DNA of 64,000 bases from Bacteroidales bacterium. Its GTDB lineage: Bacteria > Bacteroidota > Bacteroidia > Bacteroidales > UBA932. The notes below the pieces were generated by a model. It saw only the letters and a list, made by a program, of their open reading frames with translations, searched no databases and was not told where the DNA came from. Positions 34,527 to 42,755 of this stretch are shown here, piece by piece. Where the stretch lies: contig JAFPVJ010000019.1 in assembly GCA_017400135.1 (NCBI GenBank), positions 186,001-250,000 on the forward strand. The letters run 5' to 3'. Both the position numbers and the translations under genes were made by a program. Numbering within the stretch: position 1 is the first letter of the stretch; each line of letters begins with the position of its first letter.

Positions 34527-35402
34527 TTACTCCTTGAACAGCGACGCGGCGCCGATCATGGCGGCCTGGTCCAGCAGGGTCGAGGTACGGACCTCCACGC
34601 CCTCGGGGATGCCGGCGAGCAGGGTCTCGCTGAAATGCGGGAAATTGCGGGAAATGTTGCCGCCGAGCACCAGGGTGTCGGCGCCGAACTTCTTCAGCCA
34701 GGGCGTGACAAACGTCGCCAGGCGTGCGCCGTATTCGCGGAACAGCTGCCGGGCTTCGGGCTCGGTCGGAACGGCCTGAGAGACCTCTTTCGCCCCGGGC
34801 ACATCCTTGCCGGTCAGTTCCTTGTAGCGCTTCACGACCCAGCGGGTGGAGAAGCTGGCATCCACGATGGTATCCTCGAAAGGCAGGTTCCAGACCTCTC
34901 CCCCTTCGGGCACGCGCTCGGAATGCTCGTCCAGCTTGCCGTCCGCGACAAAGCCGGAGCCCACGCCTGTCCCCAGGGTCAGGGCGATCACCCGCTTGCG
35001 GTCTTTGCCGCTGCCGCAGAAGCATTCGCCGAGAGCGAAAGCCGAGGCGTCGTTGATGAACTTGAACTGGATCTTGGGGCTGTCCAGCTGCTTCCGGAGC
35101 TCCTTCGGCATATCCATGCCGTAGAGATGCTGGAACTTCTGCTCCATCCACGGGATGCCCTTCTCATAGTCGAAGGGGCCCGGGAAGGCGAGGCCGATCT
35201 TGCTGACCTTGCGGCCGAATACCTTCATCGTGCCGAGCAGGTTCTCCTTGAAACAAGCGAGGATCGCGTCAGCGGGGCCGCTGCTGTCCATCGGGGTCAG
35301 GACGGGAGCGGTACAAAGTTCTTTCCGGTCGAGATCGATGACGGCGGAGCAAAGGTGGGAGCCTCCCACATCCACGCCGATTGCGCATTTGTTCGGATTC
35401 AT
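34527..35402 (-). CDS. ROK-family sugar kinase or glucokinase-like protein
   Basis: A 291-residue ROK/ASKHA protein. AIGVDVGGSHLCSAVIDLDR is the ATP phosphate-1 loop, ALTLGTGVGSGFVADGKL the second phosphate site, and TLVLGGNISRNFPHF the adenosine loop. The HxCxCGxxGC zinc cluster of many ROK kinases is absent (a lone CFCGSG lies elsewhere). It probably phosphorylates a hexose or amino sugar. It leads the five-gene minus-strand operon behind a very good promoter, and the glycosidase starts 4 bases after its stop. Confidence 0.87.
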   Translation of the reverse strand: MNPNKCAIGVDVGGSHLCSAVIDLDRKELCTAPVLTPMDSSGPADAILACFKENLLGTMKVFGRKVSKIGLAFPGPFDYEKGIPWMEQKFQHLYGMDMPKELRKQLDSPKIQFKFINDASAFALGECFCGSGKDRKRVIALTLGTGVGSGFVADGKLDEHSERVPEGGEVWNLPFEDTIVDASFSTRWVVKRYKELTGKDVPGAKEVSQAVPTEPEARQLFREYGARLATFVTPWLKKFGADTLVLGGNISRNFPHFSETLLAGIPEGVEVRTSTLLDQAAMIGAASLFKE

Positions 35403-35430
35403 ATTGGTTTTGTTTTTAGTGTCTAATTAA

Positions 35431-35462
35431 CAAAGATACGAACTTTCCGCAACGATTGCAAA
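35431..35462 (-). promoter_or_regulatory. Promoter of the ROK-glycosidase-GT operon
   Basis: On the minus strand TTTG (35462-35459), 20 bases, then TATCTTTG (35438-35431): both elements and the spacing fit the Bacteroidota consensus. The leader to ATG 35402 is about 25 bases. Confidence 0.75.
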
Positions 35463-35522
35463 CAAGAGGCCCCCCTGTTAGAATCCCAATAAATGGGGAT
35501 TGGACCGGACGGAAGAAATCTG

Positions 35523-35530
35523 TAATTTTG
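35523..35530 (+). promoter_or_regulatory. -7 promoter box of the RidA-like gene
   Basis: TAATTTTG lies only 4 bases before ATG 35535, so a transcript from it would be leaderless or nearly so. Confidence 0.45.
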
Positions 35531-35534
35531 TATG

Positions 35535-36286
35535 ATGGACAAATACGAAATACTGCGCTCGGGGCCCGGCGCTACCTGTTCCACAGTCTGCGTCTCCGGG
35601 AAGACGAGGCGCAGGGCCGGGACTCCTACGCCCAGGCGCGTCTCCTCTTCGACAAGTATCTGGGGCTCATCCGCCCGCTCGGACTGGAACTCAAGACCCA
35701 CTGCGTACGCACCTGGATCTACGTGCGCGACATCGACGCCAACTATGCCGGCCTCGTCAAGGCCCGCAACGACGTCTTCGCCGAAGAAGGGCTCAGCCTC
35801 GACACGCACTACATCGCCTCCACCGGCATCGGAGGGGCCACGGACGGCCGCAGCTCCGTCGTGGCGATCGATTTCCTGACCCGTCCTGATATCCGGGAAT
35901 CCGACAAAACCTACCTGAAAGCGCTCTCGCATCTCAGCCCGACGCACGACTATGGTGTCTCTTTCGAGCGGGGCGTCCGGCTGAGCGACGGACATATCTA
36001 TATCAGCGGCACCGCCAGCATCGACCGCTGCGGACGAGTGGTCAACGAAGGAAACGTCCTCGCCCAGGCGGACCGCCTGTTGGAAAACATCGACCAACTC
36101 CTCCGGGAAGGAGGATCTAGCCTGGATAAAGTACCGTATTTCATTGTCTATCTGCGGGATATCTCAGATTATCCGCTGGTGGACGCCTACATGCAGCGGC
36201 GCTTCCACTACCTCCCGCGCGTCATCCTCGAAGCCCGGGTCTGCCGCCCCGCCTGGCTGATCGAGATGGAGTGCGAGGTCAGATGA
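35535..36286 (+). pseudogene. RidA/YjgF-like two-domain protein with apparent 1-base frameshift
   Basis: The long frame (through 36286) has no ATG before the conserved GARRYLFHSLRLRE. The only well-placed start, ATG 35535 (MDKYEILRSG), is one frame off and reaches a GGGG run at 35561-35564; deleting one G there, or restoring a lost one, would join MDKYEILRSG to ARRYLFHSL. I therefore read it as one gene with a frameshift. The C-terminal half (about 150-245) is a clear RidA domain (GHIYISGTASIDRCGRVV, FIVYLRDISDYPLVD, RVILEARVCRPAWLIEMECE), and the N-terminal half looks like a degenerate copy (KTHCVRTWIYVRDIDANYA). RidA proteins hydrolyse reactive enamines; a two-domain form also recalls chorismatases. 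A TTG start at 35528 is the intact alternative. The end overlaps the S41 gene by 8 bases. Confidence 0.6.
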
Positions 36287-37886
36287 GCGGCGAGACCAGC
36301 GCCTTCTTCAGCTGGTCGTCATAGCGCAGGCGCACCTTGACGCCCGCCTCCTGGAAGTAATAACGGATCGCAAGTTCCTCCTCGATGAAAGGAACGATCT
36401 CGTCCTTCTTCAGCCGCAGGAAAGTCTCCTTATCCATGTCCAGAGCCTTCTCCACCGCTTCCAGGCGATCCTTCATCGCATCGGCGAGGCCGTCCTTCTC
36501 CAAATCCTTCTTCATCAGGTCGAAATGCGTCCGGGCGCTGGAGCGGTAGTCGAATTTCTTGTCCTTCGCGAAAGCGATGAAGTCCTCGAAATCCGCATCG
36601 GTGAAATGGAAATTCTCCAGGGCCGGAATGCTTTCGTGCCGGCGCACATAATCCAGGGCATACTGCTCCAGGATGCCGCCGTAGACCAGGGAATAGACCA
36701 GGCGGCTGTATTCCTTGGAGGGGAGCTCCACGTCGGGCGTGATGCCGCCGCCGTCCCGCACCGTGCGTCCGTGGGTGGTCTGGAAGGTGTGCGTCAGCGA
36801 ATCGGGAATGTGTCCCACGCTGCCGTCCTCGTTGCGGTGACTGTAGTCGATGGCCTGCACGCAGCGACCGCTGGGCGTATAGTATTTCGCGGTCGTGACC
36901 TTCATCGAACCGTTGTAGGGCAGCGGCCGGATGCTCTGCACCAGGCCCTTGCCGTAGGTACGGCGGCCCATGATGGTCGCGCGGTCATAATCCTGCAGGG
37001 CGCCGGACACGATTTCCGAAGAAGAGGCAGTCCCGGAATCCACCAGCACGATGACGGGCATTTCGGTGTCGACGGGATCGAAGGTGGTCTTGTAGGCCAT
37101 CTCCTGGCCCAGGTTGTTCTTGGCCGTGACGACCACCGACCCTTTGGGAATGAAAAGGGACACGATGTTGACGGCTTCGCCGAGCAGGCCGCCGCCGTTG
37201 CCGCGCAGGTCCAGCACCAGACGCTTCATACCCTGCTCCTTGAGACTCTGGAAGGCATTGCGGACCTCGTTGGAGACCTTCTCCGTGAAACCGGTCTGGG
37301 AAATGTATCCGGTCGTATCGTCCAGCATCCCGAAATACTCGACGTCCGGAAGATGGATGCGCTCGCGCGTGACGGCCACATCCACGGTATCGGCAGAGCG
37401 CACTTTCCGAATCTTGAAACGGACCGTGGTGCCGGGTTTTCCTTTCATCCGGTCGCTGCATTCCTTGGTCTCGAGGCCCCTGACGCTTACGCCGTCGATC
37501 TCCCAGATCTCGTCGCCGCAGGTCAGGCCGGACTTGACCGCCGGCGAGCCGGCGTAGGGCTCGTTGATGAAGACGGGGCCGTCCTTTTCGGGTTTGTAAA
37601 TGATCGCCCCGATGCCGCCGTAGGTCTTGTTGAGCATCATCTGGAGGTCTTCGGTCTCCTCCTCGGGAATATAGACCGTATAGGGATCCAACTCTTCGAG
37701 CATCGCGTCGATGCCCGCCCGCTCGATCCGTCCGATCGGCAGGGAATCCACGTAGGAACGGTTCAGCTCCTTCAGGATGGCATTCTGGATCTCGGTCCAT
37801 TTACCCAGTTCGAAACCCTTGGTCTGTGCGGAAGCGGCCGTCGCGCCCAGAAGGAGCAGCACCGCAAGTATCGTGATTTTCTTCAT
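36279..37886 (-). CDS. S41 family C-terminal-processing peptidase
   Basis: A 535-residue exported protease (signal MKKITILAVLLLLGATAASA; start ATG 37886). A PDZ domain (about 80-165, GGIGAIIYKPEKDGPVFINE and GDEIWEIDGVSVRGLET) precedes the tail-specific protease core: LVLDLRGNGGGLLGEAV, then LVDSGTASSSEIVSGAL with the serine nucleophile, then GRRTYGKGLVQ with the catalytic lysine. The C-terminal 120 residues are charged and helical. It processes or degrades periplasmic proteins. A longer frame upstream is rejected because it lacks a signal and crosses rdgB. It is divergent from rdgB and convergent on the RidA-like gene. Confidence 0.92.
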   Translation of the reverse strand: MKKITILAVLLLLGATAASAQTKGFELGKWTEIQNAILKELNRSYVDSLPIGRIERAGIDAMLEELDPYTVYIPEEETEDLQMMLNKTYGGIGAIIYKPEKDGPVFINEPYAGSPAVKSGLTCGDEIWEIDGVSVRGLETKECSDRMKGKPGTTVRFKIRKVRSADTVDVAVTRERIHLPDVEYFGMLDDTTGYISQTGFTEKVSNEVRNAFQSLKEQGMKRLVLDLRGNGGGLLGEAVNIVSLFIPKGSVVVTAKNNLGQEMAYKTTFDPVDTEMPVIVLVDSGTASSSEIVSGALQDYDRATIMGRRTYGKGLVQSIRPLPYNGSMKVTTAKYYTPSGRCVQAIDYSHRNEDGSVGHIPDSLTHTFQTTHGRTVRDGGGITPDVELPSKEYSRLVYSLVYGGILEQYALDYVRRHESIPALENFHFTDADFEDFIAFAKDKKFDYRSSARTHFDLMKKDLEKDGLADAMKDRLEAVEKALDMDKETFLRLKKDEIVPFIEEELAIRYYFQEAGVKVRLRYDDQLKKALVSPLI

Positions 37887-37931
37887 ACGCAAGTTGCCTA
37901 GCAAAAACTGTACGAAGTTAGGTAAAATTCG

Positions 37932-37939
37932 TATTTTTG
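37932..37939 (+). promoter_or_regulatory. -7 promoter box of rdgB-recO-U32
   Basis: TATTTTTG ends just 5 bases before the rdgB ATG at 37945, which implies a leaderless mRNA. Confidence 0.5.
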
Positions 37940-37944
37940 TATGT

Positions 37945-38547
37945 ATGAAAATTATTTTTGCGACGGCCAACCGCGGAAAACTCCGCGAGGCATCCGAAAT
38001 CCTGGGCGAGCGTTTCACGCTGCTGACCCCGCACGACCTGGGCATCGACGAAGACATCCCGGAGACGGGCGAGACGCTGAAGGAGAATTCCATCCAGAAG
38101 GCGATGTACCTGTATGAGCGCTTCGGCTGCGACTGTTTCGCCGATGACACCGGTCTGGAGGTGGATGCCCTGAACGGCGCGCCCGGCGTCCACAGCGCCC
38201 GCTTTGCCGGCGAGGGGCACGATTTCGACGCCAACATCCGCAAGCTCCTGTTTGAATTGCGCGACGTCCCCTACGATGAGCGGACGGCCCGCTTCAAGAA
38301 TGTCGTGACCCTGATCATCGGCGGGGAAATGCATTTCTTCGAAGGCTGCCTGGAGGGCCACATCGCCCTGGAACGCGGCGGCACGCAGGGTTTCGGCTAC
38401 GATCCCGTCTTCGTCCCGGACGAATTCCCGGACCGGACCGTCGCCCAGCTCGGCGAGGAGGTCAAGAACGCCATTTCGCACCGCGGCAAGTCCCTGCGGG
38501 CGATGGCCGCCTGGCTGAAGGAAAACCTGCCGGAAACGGAAGCCTGA
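37945..38547 (+). CDS. rdgB: XTP/dITP pyrophosphatase (non-canonical purine NTP)
   Basis: A 200-residue HAM1/RdgB protein. MKIIFATANRGKLREASEIL is the substrate-binding N-terminus, CFADDTGLEVDALNGAPGVHSARFAG the catalytic block, GGTQGFGYDPVFVPDE and ISHRGKSLRAM the C-terminal signatures. It cleaves XTP, ITP and dITP to monophosphates, keeping deaminated purines out of DNA. The start is fixed by the conserved N-terminus. recO starts 3 bases downstream. Confidence 0.95.
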   Translation: MKIIFATANRGKLREASEILGERFTLLTPHDLGIDEDIPETGETLKENSIQKAMYLYERFGCDCFADDTGLEVDALNGAPGVHSARFAGEGHDFDANIRKLLFELRDVPYDERTARFKNVVTLIIGGEMHFFEGCLEGHIALERGGTQGFGYDPVFVPDEFPDRTVAQLGEEVKNAISHRGKSLRAMAAWLKENLPETEA

Positions 38548-38550
38548 CCC

Positions 38551-39198
38551 ATGACCCACAACGCGCGTCTCATCATCCTCCGGTACACCAAGATCAAGGA
38601 CTCGGCCATCGTCGTCCATACGCTGAGCCGGGAATGGGGGCGCCGCAGCTTCATCGTCCATCTCGGGAAGGGAGCCTCGATGGCGATGTTCCAGCCCCTG
38701 GGCATCGTGGAAGCCGACATTTCGGAGAATCCCAAGTCCGAACTCTGGCGCGCATCCCGTTTCACGCAGGCCTGGCCCCTGATGAGCTTGCGGACGGATC
38801 CCTCCAAGAACGCCATCACCCTCTTCATGAGCGAAGTCCTCTACCGGGCCGTCACGGACGGAACGGCCGAAGACGGGCTGTACGACTGGTGTGAACGGAG
38901 CATCCTGACCCTGGAGGCCCTGGAGAAGGACTACGCCAACTTCCACCTGCGCTGGCTCCTCGAACTGGCCGCCGCGATGGGTTTCGAGCCCTCCCTGGAA
39001 GACCTTTCTCCCTTCGCCGGGGAGCGTTTCGCCGAAGTGAAAGCCCTGCTGGGCGCGTCCTTCGAAGAAGCGATGCTGCTGCCCCTGTCCGGCGAACGCC
39101 GCAGCGAACTCTGCGAGGTTTTCATCCGTTATCTCTCCCACCACAGCGAGTCCACCCTGGACATCCGATCGCTGCGAGTGTTGAAGGAACTGTTTTGA
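38551..39198 (+). CDS. recO: DNA repair protein RecO
   Basis: A 215-residue protein with an OB-fold N-terminus (RLIILRYTKIKDSAIVVHTL, then RRSFIVHLGKGASMAMFQPL) and a helical C-terminal domain ending LSHHSESTLDIRSLRVLKEL, as in Bacteroidota RecO. It helps RecFOR load RecA on SSB-coated gaps. It is somewhat shorter than the usual 235-250 residues, and the four-cysteine zinc motif of many RecO proteins is missing. It lies 3 bases after rdgB and 1 base before the U32 gene. Confidence 0.88.
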   Translation: MTHNARLIILRYTKIKDSAIVVHTLSREWGRRSFIVHLGKGASMAMFQPLGIVEADISENPKSELWRASRFTQAWPLMSLRTDPSKNAITLFMSEVLYRAVTDGTAEDGLYDWCERSILTLEALEKDYANFHLRWLLELAAAMGFEPSLEDLSPFAGERFAEVKALLGASFEEAMLLPLSGERRSELCEVFIRYLSHHSESTLDIRSLRVLKELF

Positions 39199-39199
39199 A

Positions 39200-40459
39200 A
39201 TGGATAGGAAAGAATTGGAAATCATGGCCCCGGCGGGCAGTTTCGACTGCCTGCAGGCCGCCATCCAGGGCGGGGCGGACTCCGTCTATTTCGGGGTGGG
39301 ACGACTCAACATGCGTTCCCATTCGGCGAACAATTTCGCCGCGGAAGACCTGCCCGAAGTCACGCGCATCTGCCGCGAGGCGGGCATCAAGAGTTACCTG
39401 ACGCTCAATATCGTCCTGTATGAGAATGACTTGCAGGATGCGTACCGGACGCTGGACGCCGCCCGGGAGGCCGGCGTGACGGCGGTAATCGCTTCCGACA
39501 TGGCGGCGATCGCCTACTGCCGCAAGATCGGCCTGGAAGTACACGCTTCCACCCAGCTCAACGTATCGAACATCGAGGCCCTGCGCTTCTGGGCGCAATG
39601 GTGCGACGTCATCGTGCTGGCACGCGAACTGGACCTGTTCCAGGTAAAGGAGATCCACGACGCCATCGTCCGCGAAGGGATCAAGGGTCCTTCCGGGGAA
39701 CTGGTCCGGATCGAGATGTTCGCCCACGGGGCGCTGTGCATGGCGGTTTCCGGCAAATGCTACCTCAGCCTGCAGGCGACGGGATCTTCGGCCAACCGGG
39801 GCGCGTGCATGCAAATCTGCCGCCGCGGCTACGAGGTGACCGACCTGGAGACCGGTTACCAGCTGGACATCGACAACGAATATATCATGTCCCCCAAGGA
39901 CCTCTGCACCATTGAATTTCTGGACAAGATCGTGGGCGCCGGCGTCAGGGTCTTCAAGATCGAAGGCCGCGCCCGCAGCGCGGAATATGTCGCCCGGACG
40001 GCGTCGTGTTACCGCCGGGCCGCGGACGCCGTCTGCGACGGGACCTACACGCCCGAACTGGCCGCCACCCTGAAGACGGAGCTGGCCGAAGTATTCAACC
40101 GGGGCTTCTGGGACGGATACTACCAGGGCGCCCGCCTGGGCGAATGGAGCGAAGTGTACGGCAGCCACGCGACCAAGATGAAGATCTACTGCGGCAAGGT
40201 CAGCAACTGGTTCGACCGCATCAACGTGGCTGAAATCACGGTCGAGACGCGGCCGCTGCGGGTCGGAGACGAGGTGATGGTGATCGGGGCGACGACGGGC
40301 GTGGTGCAGTTTACCGTGGAGGACATGCGGGTGGATTTCGAGCCCGTGAAGGAGGCCGGAAAGGGCGTCCGATGCTCCGTGGCAGTCCCTTCCGGCATGA
40401 AAGTCCGGCGTGGCGACAAGCTCTACATCTGGGCCGATTCGGGGCGGGGCGGCTGTTGA
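39200..40459 (+). CDS. U32 family peptidase-like protein (TrhP/RlhA type)
   Basis: A 419-residue protein: LEIMAPAGSFDCLQAAIQGG, ADSVYFGVGRLNMRSHSANN, then LEVHASTQLNVSN and the signature EMFAHGALCMAVSGKCYLS followed by GACMQICRR. U32 proteins such as TrhP and RlhA act with prephenate-derived cofactors in hydroxylating tRNA or 23S rRNA; the older label is collagenase PrtC. Which RNA is the target is unknown. It starts one base after the recO stop and is followed by a terminator. Confidence 0.9.
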   Translation: MDRKELEIMAPAGSFDCLQAAIQGGADSVYFGVGRLNMRSHSANNFAAEDLPEVTRICREAGIKSYLTLNIVLYENDLQDAYRTLDAAREAGVTAVIASDMAAIAYCRKIGLEVHASTQLNVSNIEALRFWAQWCDVIVLARELDLFQVKEIHDAIVREGIKGPSGELVRIEMFAHGALCMAVSGKCYLSLQATGSSANRGACMQICRRGYEVTDLETGYQLDIDNEYIMSPKDLCTIEFLDKIVGAGVRVFKIEGRARSAEYVARTASCYRRAADAVCDGTYTPELAATLKTELAEVFNRGFWDGYYQGARLGEWSEVYGSHATKMKIYCGKVSNWFDRINVAEITVETRPLRVGDEVMVIGATTGVVQFTVEDMRVDFEPVKEAGKGVRCSVAVPSGMKVRRGDKLYIWADSGRGGC

Positions 40460-40481
40460 TAAAGTTGTCGAAAAGTTGAAT

Positions 40482-40510
40482 GGACGGGACGGGAATCCCG
40501 TCCGTTTTTC
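40482..40510 (+). terminator. Intrinsic terminator after the U32 gene
   Basis: GGACGGGA (40482-40489) and TCCCGTCC (40496-40503) form 8 perfect pairs with a 6-base loop, followed by GTTTTTC. Confidence 0.85.
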
Positions 40511-40512
40511 TT

Positions 40513-40520
40513 TAAATTTG
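40513..40520 (+). promoter_or_regulatory. -7 promoter box of the nucleobase/nucleoside uptake pair
   Basis: TAAATTTG lies 37 bases before ATG 40558, immediately after the terminator of the preceding operon. Confidence 0.5.
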
Positions 40521-40557
40521 TAAACGGGAAACTATTTTTCTAACGATATACTATCTT

Positions 40558-41277
40558 ATGAAAAAATCTTTCATCCTGGTGGCGCTCGCCACGCTCGCCT
40601 TCGCTTTCACCGCCAAGGCACAGACCAACTTCCAAACCTTCTACGACTTCGGTCGTAAGCACTTCACCACCACCATGGAGGGCTTCCATGTGGACAAGTG
40701 GGGCAACACCTTCTTCTTCATCGATTACGATTACAACAATCGGGATGCAAACGGCAAGGTGATCTCCCCCAACAACACCTATTTCGAGATCGCCCGCTGC
40801 CTCAACTTCTGGCAGGACAGCGCTCTCGCACCGATTTCCCTCCAGGTCGAGTACAACGGCGGTTTCGGCACGTGGGGCGATCTGAGCGGCGTCCCCGGAG
40901 TGGGATATGGAGCCTTCCCGGTCAACAGCGCATTCCTGGTGGGTTTGGACTGGTTCCTGCACACGAAGGATTTCAGCAGCACGCTCAATTTCAAGCTGTT
41001 GTACAAGCAGTTCGTCGGACTGCCCAGTAAGGTGCCGTTCCAGTTCACGACGGTTTGGGGCAGCCAGGATGTCTTCGGCATCAAAGGTTTCCGCTTCTCC
41101 GGTTTCCTCGATGTTTGGTGCGAGTATGAGCATGTCGTCGTCCTCTCCGAGCCTCAGCTCTGGTTCGGCTTCGGCGACCACTTCAACATCGGCGGCGAGG
41201 TCGAGTTCAGCTACAACTTCGCCGGCATGGAAGGCTTCAACGTGATGCCTTGCCTGGGTTGGAAATGGGTTTTCTAA
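40558..41277 (+). CDS. Tsx-like outer-membrane nucleoside channel (DUF5020 type)
   Basis: A 239-residue protein with signal MKKSFILVALATLAFAFTAKAQ and a small beta-barrel ending in an aromatic residue (CLGWKWVF), typical for outer-membrane sorting. NFQTFYDFGRKHFTTTMEGF and DKWGNTFFFIDYDYNN match the Bacteroidales Tsx-like family. Tsx is a nucleoside-specific channel; the specificity here is inferred from fold and from the purine permease that starts 13 bases downstream. Confidence 0.82.
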   Translation: MKKSFILVALATLAFAFTAKAQTNFQTFYDFGRKHFTTTMEGFHVDKWGNTFFFIDYDYNNRDANGKVISPNNTYFEIARCLNFWQDSALAPISLQVEYNGGFGTWGDLSGVPGVGYGAFPVNSAFLVGLDWFLHTKDFSSTLNFKLLYKQFVGLPSKVPFQFTTVWGSQDVFGIKGFRFSGFLDVWCEYEHVVVLSEPQLWFGFGDHFNIGGEVEFSYNFAGMEGFNVMPCLGWKWVF

Positions 41278-41290
41278 AGTTTCCTGAGAT

Positions 41291-42607
41291 ATGAGTACGT
41301 TCCTGCAGAAAGTGTTCGGCTTTGATGCGGAGCAGCACAAAGTCCGCACGGAGATTGTGGCGGGTATCACCACGTTCCTGACGATGGCGTATATCCTCGC
41401 CGTCAATCCCAGCATCTTCAGCGCCCTGGACATGCCGAAGGGTTCCGTCTTCACGGCCACCGCGCTGGCCGCCATCATCGGTACGCTGGTGATGGCGATC
41501 TACGCCAAGAAACCGTTCGCCCTCGCCCCCGGCATGGGCCTCAACGCTTTCTTCGTGTTCACGGTGTGCCTGACGATGGGTCACAGCTGGCAGTTCGCCC
41601 TGACCGCCGTATTCCTCGAGGGTCTCCTCTTCATCATTCTCACGCTCACCAAGGTCCGTTCGTGGATCCTGAACGCGATCCCGCTCTCGCTCAAGCATGC
41701 GATCGGAGCGGGTATCGGCCTGTTCATCGCCTTCATCGGCCTGCAGAATGCCGGCATCATCGCCAACAACGACGCCACCCTCGTCTCCCTCGGTGACCTC
41801 ACCCACGGTGCGGCTCTCCTCGGCGTCATCGGCATCGTCATCACCGGCGCCCTGGTCATCCTGAAGGTCCGCGGCGGCATCCTGCTCGGCATCCTCATCA
41901 CGACGCTCATCGGTCTCTTCATCAAGGGACCGGACGGCGCGGCCCTTACCCAGTTCAACGGTTTCATCTCCGCTCCGGACAGCGTGGCTCCCATCTTCTG
42001 CCAGTTCGAATGGGGCAGCATCCTGAGCTGGGACATGCTCGCCGTGGTCTTCACCTTCCTCTTCATCGACATGTTCGACACGATGGGCACCGTCATCGGC
42101 GTGTCCCAGAAGGCCGGCATGGTGGATGAGCAGGGCAACGTGGACGGCATCGACAAGATGTTCATGGCCGACTCCATCGCCACCGTCTGCGGCGCCTGCC
42201 TGGGTACTTCCACCACCACGACCTACGTCGAGAGCGCTTCCGGCGTGGGTGAAGGCGGTCGCACCGGCCTGACGGCCTTCACGGTCGCGATCCTCTTCGC
42301 CCTGGCCCTGCTGTTCTCGCCCGTGTTCCTCGCCATCCCTGGCGCCGCCACCGCTCCCGCCCTCGTGATCGTCGGTGTGATGATGATGGCTCCGGTCGCG
42401 AAGATCGACTGGGAGAACTACTCCGAGAGCATCCCTGCGTTCATCACCGTCCTGATGATGCCCGTCGCCTATTCCATCTCCGACGGTATCCTCCTCGGCG
42501 TGATCTCCTACGTGCTCCTCAACGCCTGCGCGGGCAAGTTTAAGAAGATCTCCGTCACGATGTGGATCCTGGCTGCGCTGTTCATCTGCAAATACATCTT
42601 CATCTAA
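41291..42607 (+). CDS. NCS2 purine permease (adenine/guanine/hypoxanthine type)
   Basis: A 438-residue inner-membrane protein of the AzgA/GhxP branch of NCS2: EIVAGITTFLTMAYILAVNP at the start, ALAPGMGLNAFFVFTVCLTM, VFTFLFIDMFDTMGTVIGV and TTTTYVESASGVGEGGRTGL are the signatures, with about 12-14 membrane segments. It imports purine bases by proton symport. It is probably cotranscribed with the Tsx-like channel, giving an outer-plus-inner-membrane uptake route, and a terminator follows. The exact purine is not decidable by eye. Confidence 0.9.
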   Translation: MSTFLQKVFGFDAEQHKVRTEIVAGITTFLTMAYILAVNPSIFSALDMPKGSVFTATALAAIIGTLVMAIYAKKPFALAPGMGLNAFFVFTVCLTMGHSWQFALTAVFLEGLLFIILTLTKVRSWILNAIPLSLKHAIGAGIGLFIAFIGLQNAGIIANNDATLVSLGDLTHGAALLGVIGIVITGALVILKVRGGILLGILITTLIGLFIKGPDGAALTQFNGFISAPDSVAPIFCQFEWGSILSWDMLAVVFTFLFIDMFDTMGTVIGVSQKAGMVDEQGNVDGIDKMFMADSIATVCGACLGTSTTTTYVESASGVGEGGRTGLTAFTVAILFALALLFSPVFLAIPGAATAPALVIVGVMMMAPVAKIDWENYSESIPAFITVLMMPVAYSISDGILLGVISYVLLNACAGKFKKISVTMWILAALFICKYIFI

Positions 42608-42656
42608 GTTGCCCATTTTTTCGCAACTAGTTGAGATATAACATTTTAATTAAAAG

Positions 42657-42687
42657 CCTCTCTCCGTTTTGGGGAGAGGTTTTTCTT
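42657..42687 (+). terminator. Intrinsic terminator after the purine permease
   Basis: CCTCTCTCC (42657-42665) and GGGGAGAGG (42671-42679) pair with one G-T wobble across a 5-base loop, followed by TTTTTCTTT. Confidence 0.88.
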
Positions 42688-42716
42688 TGGGGATATCAAA
42701 AAAATGATTAACTTTA
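42686..42716 (+). promoter_or_regulatory. Probable promoter of the mannosidase pair
   Basis: TTTG (42686-42689), 19 bases, then TAACTTTA (42709-42716), one base off TAnnTTTG. The -33 element overlaps the T-tract of the preceding terminator. Confidence 0.45.
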
Positions 42717-42755
42717 TGGATTAGTAAAACACGGATAATCAAAATATTCCCCATA

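Noticed and set aside
35555-35570. Programmed -1 frameshift signal in the RidA-like gene
   Set aside because: The bases around the GGGG run do not form an X-XXY-YYZ slippery heptamer in the zero frame, so an indel is more likely.
36279-38243. N-terminal extension of the S41 protease to 38243
   Set aside because: The added 119 residues cross rdgB in antisense, and a clear signal peptide starts at 37886.
42607-42628. AGTTGC/GCAACT inverted repeat just after the purine permease stop
   Set aside because: Only 6 pairs and no T-tract follows; the stronger terminator lies 30 bases downstream.
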